Part shown: piece after piece, positions 1 through 4,858 of the stretch
Position numbering within the stretch: the first letter of the stretch is position 1
Layout of the letters: every line of letters begins with the position of its first letter
NCBI GenBank assembly: GCA_937900985.1
Contig: CALCGM010000307.1
Coordinates: forward strand, 1 to 7,321
Direction: 5' to 3'
From: an uncultured Planctomycetaceae bacterium
GTDB lineage: Bacteria; Planctomycetota; Planctomycetia; Pirellulales; UBA1268
DNA length: 7,321 bases
Program-made: the position numbers and the translations under genes
The notes under the pieces: generated by a model
What the model was told of the DNA's origin: nothing
The model's input: the letters and a program-made list of their open reading frames with translations, nothing else
The model's database searches: none

Positions 1-479
1 TTCGATTCAAACTGCTCCAGGTTGCCGTCGGAATCGATCCAGAGCTCACCGGTGGTGTCGAGGACGAGGGGCGTTTCGGCTGCCAGCGACGCTCCAGCGA
101 GCTTCTTGACCCAGTCGGGGAGAAGCTCCTCAAGCGGGAGGTCGTCGAGCCGCAGCCGCGTCGTGATCATCCAGCCGTTGGCAGCGGGCTCCCGCGGCCG
201 GCATTCGCTCAGTGCCCAGCCCACGACCTCGTCGTTCCAAAAGACCGTCCACGCCACCGGGGCATCACGGTCTTCCGGGATGAAATGCGTTGTCGGCGGG
301 TCGCCCGTGAAGAGCAGCGGGGCAATCTTCTGGCTGACCAGCCAGCTGGTCGACACAGCCCAGAAAATGATCACAAGGGTTGCGATCCAGGGCCTTCGCA
401 GCATCGCAGAGCATCCATGCGGCAGTTCAACGAGTCGCCTGGCAGCGGTGACGGTGGGACTGCTGCCTGCCTGCCGCAT
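1..479 (-). CDS. Membrane-anchored protein of unknown function (partial, C-terminus outside the window)
   Basis: I do not recognise a named family. The frame is open from ATG at 479 to the left edge, giving 159 codons without a stop. This ATG is the first possible start, because an in-frame TGA lies three codons upstream (491-489), and a purine run GAGGGGG sits about five bases before it. An internal ATG at 404 (residue 26) lacks such a site and would put the membrane segment right at the N-terminus. Residues 31-49 (from WIATLVIIFW) form one hydrophobic helix preceded by arginines, suggesting an N-in anchor with the rest outside the cytoplasm. The following part has an acidic/proline stretch, then 'VAWTVFWNDEVVGWALSE' (about 76-92) and alternating hydrophobic strands, so it is probably beta-rich. 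The style resembles unnamed planctomycete membrane proteins; this is from memory. It is transcribed divergently from the zinc-ribbon gene. Confidence 0.85.
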   Translation of the reverse strand, partial: MRQAGSSPTVTAARRLVELPHGCSAMLRRPWIATLVIIFWAVSTSWLVSQKIAPLLFTGDPPTTHFIPEDRDAPVAWTVFWNDEVVGWALSECRPREPAANGWMITTRLRLDDLPLEELLPDWVKKLAGASLAAETPLVLDTTGELWIDSDGNLEQFES

Positions 480-483
480 GGTA

Positions 484-490
484 CCCCCTC
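484..490 (-). promoter_or_regulatory. Ribosome-binding site of the left-edge membrane protein
   Basis: On the minus strand the run GAGGGGG lies five bases before ATG 479 and overlaps the in-frame TGA that closes the frame upstream. It is the reason to prefer ATG 479 over the internal ATG 404, which has no comparable purine run. Confidence 0.6.
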
Positions 491-578
491 ACCGCAGCGG
501 CGGACAGCCTCAGGCAGTGGTCGGCCCGCGACGTGCTGCCTAAAACACGCAGGAATCACGCGATTGAGCAGAACATGT

Positions 579-607
579 TTGGCAAATTGGCCTCGACGCG
601 GTACGAT
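579..607 (+). promoter_or_regulatory. Candidate sigma70-type promoter for the zinc-ribbon gene
   Basis: TTGGCA at 579-584 (5 of 6 matches to TTGACA) is followed after exactly 17 bases by TACGAT at 602-607 (4 of 6 matches to TATAAT). The start point would fall near 613-615, giving a leader of about 165 bases before ATG 778. The spacing and the -35 match are good, and the region is locally less GC-rich than its surroundings. Prediction from sequence only; the consensus in this lineage may differ. Confidence 0.45.
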
Positions 608-615
608 ACGCCGCG

Positions 616-640
616 GCGAAGAGAGGGCTTTCTCCTTCGC
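616..640 (+). other. Hairpin near the predicted 5' end of the zinc-ribbon transcript
   Basis: GCGAAG (616-621) pairs with CTTCGC (635-640), and GAG (623-625) pairs with CTC (632-634). One A (622) is bulged and the loop is GGCTTT. The stem is nine base pairs and could extend by a G-T and a C-G pair on the outside. It starts within a few bases of the start point expected from the promoter at 579-607, so the mRNA would begin almost directly with this structure. There is no T-run on either side, so it does not look like a terminator. Confidence 0.5.
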
Positions 641-767
641 TGGGAGGGAACCATCACCGAACGCATCTGGGATCGCTGCTTGCCTCGGCCGTGAGAAGTT
701 GCTCTGGCAGTCGTTGGCAGGCAGGTGTGATTGCAGCTGCGAATCGAGTCATTGAGGCATCGAGCAC

Positions 768-773
768 GGAGGG
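768..773 (+). promoter_or_regulatory. Ribosome-binding site deciding the zinc-ribbon gene start
   Basis: GGAGGG lies four bases before ATG 778. It supports this start against the in-frame GTG at 691, which would add 29 residues. Confidence 0.7.
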
Positions 774-777
774 TGGC

Positions 778-1062
778 ATGGTACGGTCTCCAGTCTTTTT
801 CCATCAGCACTGCCCGGTGTGCGGCCGCGTTGTCCGAGTTCGCGTTTCTTTGCTTGGCCGCCAGGTGTTTTGCCAGCACTGTCAGGGAAGTTTTGTGGCG
901 AGCGACCCGTCGATGGCCGACGGTGAGCCGGCCGCTGCGGTGCCGGTCGTCGACGATCTGATCGAGCGTGCCAACGATCTGCTGGCTCGGGCTCGGTCAT
1001 CCTCCGACGCTGAGCAGCCTGCTTCGGCAGTCGCTATGCCGGCAAGCACGGCATTCCGGTGA
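778..1062 (+). CDS. Small zinc-ribbon protein, 94 aa
   Basis: A 94-residue protein with two Cys pairs, CPVC (C12, C15) and CQHC (C32, C35), 16 residues apart. This is a classic zinc-ribbon/rubredoxin-knuckle arrangement that should bind one structural Zn(2+). Between the pairs lies a basic strand-turn-strand, 'VVRVRVSLLGRQVF', ending in a glycine/phenylalanine motif after the second pair. The rest (about 46-94) is acidic and Ala-rich, with a short predicted helix at 'DDLIERANDLLARARS'. No membrane segment or signal peptide is seen. Small proteins with this N-terminal knuckle recur in planctomycetes, sometimes attached to other domains, but I know of no established function; binding to nucleic acid or a partner protein is possible. 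The start at ATG 778 is supported by GGAGGG four bases upstream. Its last 29 bases overlap the end of aroA on the other strand. Confidence 0.8.
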   Translation: MVRSPVFFHQHCPVCGRVVRVRVSLLGRQVFCQHCQGSFVASDPSMADGEPAAAVPVVDDLIERANDLLARARSSSDAEQPASAVAMPASTAFR

Positions 1063-2341
1063 CGTCCGCAAACGCATCCCAGTAGCCAGGGAAGGTCTTC
1101 CCCACGCAGGCCGGATCTTCGATGACCACGCCTGCGGTGCGGAGGCCCGCCAGCGAGAGGCTCATCGCCATGCGGTGGTCGTCGTAGGTGGAGAGTCGTG
1201 CCGCCTGGAGCGGAGCGGGAGTAATCCGCAGTCCGTCGTCGTGTTCGTCGATGCACCCGCCGAGTTTCCGAAGTTCGCGGGCAAGGTCACTGATCCGGTC
1301 GGTTTCCTTATCGCGGATGTGCCGCACGTTGCGAATGAGCGTGGGGCTTTCAGCGAAACAGGCGACCACGGCGAGCGTGGGAACGGTGTCGCTGATCGCG
1401 TTCATGTCGATCTCGATGCCGCGGGAGGCTCGGCCGCGAACCTCGATCGCGTCGGCATGCCAGCGGACTTCGCAGCCCATCTGGCCGAGGGCATCGGCAA
1501 AGCCGACATCCCCTTGGAGGCTCTCTCGGCCGAGGCCATCAATCCGCATGCTGCCGCCTGTGATGGCGGCCATTGCGAGAAAATAGCTGGCTGCCGAGGC
1601 GTCGGGCTCGATCGCGTAGTCGCGGCCACGGTAGCCCGAAGCCTGAATATCCCAAGTGTCTGGAGTGAGCGATGAACTGCCGCCAAAGGCGTGCATCACC
1701 CGGTCGGTCATCTCGAGGTAGGGCCACGAAACGAGTTCGCCGGCAAAGGAGATTCGCAGGCCGCCCGCCAGGCAGGGGCCGATCATCGCGAGGCCACTGG
1801 CAAACTGGCTGGAGATGTCGCCACGGACGGTGAGGCTGGCGGTGTCGGCTGTTGTCAGTGGCCCTCCGGCAATCGTGACGGGCGGGCACCGCCCGGGGCT
1901 TTCCGCGGAGGCCTGGAGGCCGAGCTGGGCGAGAGCGTCGAGCAGGTCACCGATCGGCCGCTGTCGCATGCGGGCTGTGCCGTCGAGCCGATAGGGGCCT
2001 GTGCCCAGGCCGCACAGCGCAGTGAGAAACCGCATTGTGGTTCCACTGGCGCGGCAGTCGATGGTTGCGGTGGCCGCGGGAAGCCTGCCGCCGCAGCCCT
2101 CGATCGTCATGCGGGCCGCTGGCCAGTCGGTCTCGACAGCGATCCCGAGCTGTGTGAGCCCGGCAGCCATCACGCGGGTGTCTTCACTGTCGAGCACGCC
2201 GCTGAGGTGGGTGGTGCCCGTGGCGGCGGCAGCCACGATGACAGCCCGGTTGGTGATGCTTTTGGAGCCGGGAGGCTGAAAGCGGCCCGTGATGGGATGA
2301 GGGATCGTGGGGATCAGGAAGGCGTCGGGCATCGGTGGCAT
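1034..2341 (-). CDS. aroA: 3-phosphoshikimate 1-carboxyvinyltransferase (EPSP synthase), 435 aa
   Basis: A cytosolic enzyme that transfers the enolpyruvyl group of PEP to shikimate-3-phosphate, the sixth shikimate-pathway step leading to chorismate. Visible hallmarks, numbered from ATG 2341: PPGSKSITNR (K27, R32), the PEP-loop region RASGTTMRFL (98-106), RQRPIGDL (R128), SSQF (S177, S178, Q179), the catalytic Asp in NAISDTVP (D318), DKETDR (E346, R349), YDDHRMAM (R390) and KTFPGY (K415). Each key residue known from E. coli AroA (K22, R124, Q171, D313, E341, R386, K411) has a counterpart, so it should be active. Length is normal (E. coli 427). Start: ATG 2341 or 2332; neither has a clear ribosome-binding site. 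ATG 2419 is in frame but adds 26 Cys/Arg-rich residues unlike the family. A strong site with ATG at 2378 is out of frame. The 3' end overlaps the zinc-ribbon gene by 29 bp. It is divergent from the dehydrogenase gene, with 76 bp between them. Confidence 0.95.
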   Translation of the reverse strand: MPPMPDAFLIPTIPHPITGRFQPPGSKSITNRAVIVAAAATGTTHLSGVLDSEDTRVMAAGLTQLGIAVETDWPAARMTIEGCGGRLPAATATIDCRASGTTMRFLTALCGLGTGPYRLDGTARMRQRPIGDLLDALAQLGLQASAESPGRCPPVTIAGGPLTTADTASLTVRGDISSQFASGLAMIGPCLAGGLRISFAGELVSWPYLEMTDRVMHAFGGSSSLTPDTWDIQASGYRGRDYAIEPDASAASYFLAMAAITGGSMRIDGLGRESLQGDVGFADALGQMGCEVRWHADAIEVRGRASRGIEIDMNAISDTVPTLAVVACFAESPTLIRNVRHIRDKETDRISDLARELRKLGGCIDEHDDGLRITPAPLQAARLSTYDDHRMAMSLSLAGLRTAGVVIEDPACVGKTFPGYWDAFADVTGMPCLPA

Positions 2342-2417
2342 GCTGGGCGAGGGTGGACGAACGCAGCGAAGCCGACATGGTAGCCTCCAGCAGCCTCCGA
2401 GGAGATCCCACACGCCC
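2342..2417. promoter_or_regulatory. 76-bp divergent control region between aroA and the dehydrogenase
   Basis: Both genes read outward from this short region, so any promoters of the pair probably sit or overlap here, or extend into the opposite gene. I see no clear -35/-10 pair on either strand. The region contains two copies of GGAGGCT on the minus strand (within 2382-2398), the second of which is the out-of-frame ribosome-binding site, and the purine run GAGGAG for the plus-strand gene. Confidence 0.4.
2378..2388 (-). promoter_or_regulatory. Strong ribosome-binding site plus ATG, out of frame with aroA
   Basis: On the minus strand GGAGG (2388-2384) is followed after five bases (CTACC) by ATG (2378-2376). 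It is the best initiation signal in the aroA upstream region, yet it opens a 64-codon frame (ending at 2184) shifted by one base relative to aroA. It could start a translated leader overlapping the aroA start, mark a frameshift between 2378 and 2341, or be coincidence. The peptide (beginning MSASLRSSTLAQ) is His/Arg/Pro-rich, as expected for a shifted frame of aroA, so I do not call it a gene. Confidence 0.4.
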
Positions 2418-3725
2418 ATGCACGATCCCCACCCGCCTCAGCCTGGCCCGCATCCGCCAGCGAAGGAGCTGGACGAACCCTTCGCGGCCTTGGGCCGCTA
2501 CGACCTGACGATTCCGCCGTCGATCCGCTTCGGCTGGGGGCGGCTGCGGGAGCTTGCGGAGGTGATCGCGGCACTCGGCAGGCGCGCGGTGTTTGTGGTG
2601 GGTCGAAAGAGTTTTCCGGAGAGCGGCGCAGAGGCTGTGGTGGCGGAGATCCTGCCGCAGGCGGGGCTTGCGTGGGAGGTGGTGGCCCTTTCCTCCTCGG
2701 AGCCGACCGTGGCCGACACTGCCGCGGCAGCCAGCGAGCTTGCCGCGCGGGATCTTCACGGGGCCGTGGTGGTGGCTGTTGGCGGCGGAGCCACGATCGA
2801 CCTTGCCAAGGCAGCGGCAGCCCTCGCAGCGAATGTCGACGCCGCCGATCCGCCTCAGGATCGCGACGCCTGGGAAGCCTTTGTCGTGGACCATCTCGAG
2901 GGCGTTGGCCGGGGGCTGCCGATCCGTCGCCCGCCACCGCCGCTGGTGGCCGTTCCCACGACGGCTGGCACCGGGGCAGAGGCCACCCGCAACGCGGTGA
3001 TTTCGTGCCCGCGTCGTGGCTTTAAGAAGAGCCTCCGCAGCCCGTTGATGGTGCCGCAGGCGGTGCTGGTGGATCCGCAGCTGACGCTCTCGAGTCCTGC
3101 TTGCGTGGCGGCAGCGTCGGGGCTTGATGCGATCACGCAGCTGGTGGAGTCGTTTGTCAGCCGGCGTGCGACGCCGGTGACCCGTGCGATCGCCCAGTCG
3201 ACCCTCGCCGATGCCCTGCGGGCGCTGCCGGTGGTTGTGGCGGCGGCAGCGACACCAGAGGCAGGGAGAGCCGTCAGCGAGGCCGAGCAGGCCGCCCGGG
3301 AAGCGATGAGCCATGCAGCGCTGCTCTCAGGGATTGCCCTTGCCAACTCGGGGCTGGGGATGGCGCATGGTGTGGCGGCGGCTCTCGGGATTGCCTGCGG
3401 GGCGTCGCATGGTGAGGCGTGTGCGGTGATGCTGCCGGCGTCGATTCGCGTCAATCTGAAGCAGGCTGCCTGTGACTATGCCACGCTGGAACGGCTGATG
3501 GGGGGGAACGCACCGCAGGATGACCTTGCTGCGGCCACCCGTTTTCTGGATCGCATTGAGCGGCTCTGTGATGTGGTGGGCGGGCCGCGGCGGCTCTCGG
3601 CGTTGGGGGTGGAGCCCTCGATGATCGCCTGGCTCGCCGAAAACTCAGGCGGCAACAGCATGCGGGGCAATCCCGTGGAGATGACCGCGGAGAGCCTGAC
3701 GCCAGTTCTTGAAGCAATGCTGTAG
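2418..3725 (+). CDS. Iron-containing alcohol dehydrogenase family protein, 435 aa
   Basis: A cytosolic NAD(P)-dependent oxidoreductase of the group III (Fe-ADH) family; the substrate cannot be read from sequence. The N-terminal Rossmann-like half contains GGGATIDLAKA (122-132), matching the family's GGGSxxDxAKA dinucleotide motif, and PTTAGTGAEAT (180-190), matching PTTxGTGSE. The C-terminal helical half should carry the metal ligands Asp-His-His-His. Here I see D237 in 'SGLDAITQ', H317 in 'MAHGVAAALG' and H331 in 'SHGEACAV', but the usual second ligand in DxxxH is Gln (Q241). The C-terminal 'NSMRGNPVEMT' motif also fits the family. Length is slightly above the usual 380-400 because of a His/Pro-rich N-terminus and an insertion near 145-175. 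Start ATG 2418 follows GAGGAG (2399-2404) at a long 13-base spacing; ADH similarity starts around residue 28. It ends 13 bp from the convergent next gene. Confidence 0.92.
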   Translation: MHDPHPPQPGPHPPAKELDEPFAALGRYDLTIPPSIRFGWGRLRELAEVIAALGRRAVFVVGRKSFPESGAEAVVAEILPQAGLAWEVVALSSSEPTVADTAAAASELAARDLHGAVVVAVGGGATIDLAKAAAALAANVDAADPPQDRDAWEAFVVDHLEGVGRGLPIRRPPPPLVAVPTTAGTGAEATRNAVISCPRRGFKKSLRSPLMVPQAVLVDPQLTLSSPACVAAASGLDAITQLVESFVSRRATPVTRAIAQSTLADALRALPVVVAAAATPEAGRAVSEAEQAAREAMSHAALLSGIALANSGLGMAHGVAAALGIACGASHGEACAVMLPASIRVNLKQAACDYATLERLMGGNAPQDDLAAATRFLDRIERLCDVVGGPRRLSALGVEPSMIAWLAENSGGNSMRGNPVEMTAESLTPVLEAML

Positions 3726-3728
3726 CCG

Positions 3729-3740
3729 GAGCCGCGGCTC
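3729..3740. repeat. Perfect 12-bp palindrome between two convergent stop codons
   Basis: GAGCCGCGGCTC is fully self-complementary and fills most of the 13-bp gap between the TAG of the dehydrogenase gene (3723-3725) and the stop codon of the convergent membrane-protein gene (3741-3739). As a hairpin it gives only a 4-bp stem with a CGCG loop, plus two more pairs beyond a mismatch, and no T-run on either side. It might help terminate in both directions, but it is weak. The sequence is certain; the role is not. Confidence 0.35.
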
Positions 3741-4743
3741 AGGGGGCGGCGATCACAGGATCGTCGAGAAGCGACAGTAGCCCGGCGGCCTCGGCTCCGC
3801 CGCCCGCCGCCACGTCCCAGGCCTGCCGTGCGGCAGCGAGGTCGGGCGGCTGCTTCGTGAACTCGTGGGCTCCGACGTAGAGCATGTTGGCGGGGCGATC
3901 GTCGAGCCAATCGCTGACGATGGCGTTGACAACCTGCGATGGAAGCTTGTCGCGGTCGAGCCGCTGGGTGGTGCCCTTGTAGAGGTAGACGAGCCGGTCT
4001 GGCGTGCTCTCCACGATGGCGAGCTTCCCTGAGTCGATGTCGTATTCGTTGCCGCTGGCGACATCGTCGAGGGCCTGCGTCTGCAGGTCTTCATAGCCAC
4101 GGGCGTAGTGCAGCAGTTCTTTCCAGGCGGCCACACGCTCAGCAGCGGAGCTCTGGCCGGCCTTCGCGTCCGCTGCCTGCAAGGCCTGATCGGCTGCTGT
4201 GAAGTCGCCCGCCGTCATGGCGGCAAACGCTGCGGCAATCTCTTCGTCGACCGCTGGCAGTGGCGGCGGGACGGGCCGCGAAGCGGGAGGGGGTGGTGGC
4301 GGCGTGCGGGGAGGGCGAGCCCTCGGCGGAGGCGATGGCGGCGAGATGTCGTCATCGGGGCGGGCGTCGGCAGCCGCCGCGTCAGCCGCCGGGGGAGTGG
4401 CCGCCACGGCATCGGCCGGCGGAGAGGCCGCCGATGGGGCGTGCGACGCCGGGAGCTGCACCTGACGCCACAACACCCACAGCCCAAAGGCGGTCACGGC
4501 AATCGCCAGCACTCCCACGGCGGTGGCCGCCGGATTGCCACGAGACCGCCGTCGTCGCCTGGGGCGAACGGCAGGGACCACGGGCACGTTTTCAGGGATC
4601 CCGTGAGCGGCCGGAGGTGGCGCGGGTGGCCTGGGCGCTTGGCTGGCTGCCGGCTGACGCCGGGAAGCGGTGACTGGGTTTACGCGTCTGCCGGGCGGCG
4701 CGGGCATCCGCCGCCGTGGATCGGGGTTTTGGTGCGTTGACAT
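3739..4743 (-). CDS. Single-pass membrane protein with Pro/Ala-rich linker, unknown function, 334 aa
   Basis: I do not recognise a named family. Order of parts, from ATG 4743: a Pro/Arg-rich cytoplasmic tail (1-60), a basic patch RPRRRRRSR (60-68), one membrane helix (about 72-92, 'AVGVLAIAVTAFGLWVLW'), a Pro/Ala-rich flexible linker (about 99-165, including runs of P), then a compact domain (about 166-334). The basic patch before the helix predicts that the C-terminal domain lies outside the cytoplasm. That domain starts with a TPR-like helical pair ('AAAFAAMTAGDFTAADQALQ'), continues with a small beta-rich part around 'YDIDSGKLAIVESTPDRLVY', and ends in helices with 'DLAAARQAWDVAAGGGAEAAGLL'. 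I recall similar layouts among planctomycete hypothetical proteins; anchoring to envelope structures is only a guess. No clear ribosome-binding site precedes ATG 4743; ATG 4818 and ATG 4707 are in-frame alternatives. Confidence 0.82.
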   Translation of the reverse strand: MSTHQNPDPRRRMPAPPGRRVNPVTASRRQPAASQAPRPPAPPPAAHGIPENVPVVPAVRPRRRRRSRGNPAATAVGVLAIAVTAFGLWVLWRQVQLPASHAPSAASPPADAVAATPPAADAAAADARPDDDISPPSPPPRARPPRTPPPPPPASRPVPPPLPAVDEEIAAAFAAMTAGDFTAADQALQAADAKAGQSSAAERVAAWKELLHYARGYEDLQTQALDDVASGNEYDIDSGKLAIVESTPDRLVYLYKGTTQRLDRDKLPSQVVNAIVSDWLDDRPANMLYVGAHEFTKQPPDLAAARQAWDVAAGGGAEAAGLLSLLDDPVIAAP

Positions 4744-4858
4744 CGGCAGGGGTTTCGCCACACTCCAGCAGCATGAGCGAGCCACCGCCCCACACGATGG
4801 CTTCCTTGCTCCGAGCATACCAAGACGACGTCATCCGTTTGGAGGCCTGCTGACCATC
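4744..4858. other. 115-bp divergent intergenic region
   Basis: It separates the linker membrane protein (minus) from the aminopeptidase (plus). On the minus strand TGGTATGCT (4822-4814) resembles an extended -10 element, TGnTATnnT, with no good -35 box; it would give a leader of about 64 bases. On the plus strand GGAGG at 4841-4845 is 13 bases before ATG 4859, an unusually long spacing for a ribosome-binding site. Nothing else stands out. Confidence 0.35.

Larger units (their letters stand above)
480..777. other. 298-bp divergent intergenic region
   Basis: This is the longest gap without a gene. It separates the left membrane protein (minus) from the zinc-ribbon gene (plus). It holds a sigma70-like promoter for the plus strand (579-607), a hairpin just downstream of its expected start point (616-640), and the two ribosome-binding sites. 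An in-frame GTG at 691 would extend the zinc-ribbon protein by 29 residues, but the extension has no recognisable features. I found no convincing promoter for the minus-strand gene. Confidence 0.7.

Noticed and set aside
464..475. Three tandem TGCC units just inside the left-edge gene, a possible slippage (phase-variation) tract
   Set aside because: Three copies are too few for efficient slippage, and short runs like this are expected in GC-rich DNA.
968..1675. A 235-codon plus-strand open frame opposite aroA
   Set aside because: It is antisense to well-conserved AroA motifs and has no recognisable domain.
2022..2060. Glyphosate-resistant EPSP synthase
   Set aside because: The key Gly (G100) is present rather than the Ala seen in resistant class II enzymes. 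The Phe at the P101 position alone does not justify a resistance call.
2342..2419. aroA starting at ATG 2419
   Set aside because: The extra 26 residues are Cys/Arg/Trp-rich and unlike any EPSP synthase N-terminus. The ATG would overlap the start codon of the divergent dehydrogenase gene.
2184..3314. A 376-codon minus-strand open frame opposite the dehydrogenase and aroA start
   Set aside because: Its composition is Arg/His/Pro-rich, typical of a shadow frame. It is kept only as the context for the out-of-frame ATG at 2378.
4737..4742. A perfect TTGACA -35 box on the plus strand before the aminopeptidase gene
   Set aside because: No reasonable -10 box follows at 16-18 bases (best is CACACT, 3 of 6). 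The TTGACAT coincides with the Met-Ser-Thr start codons of the opposite gene.
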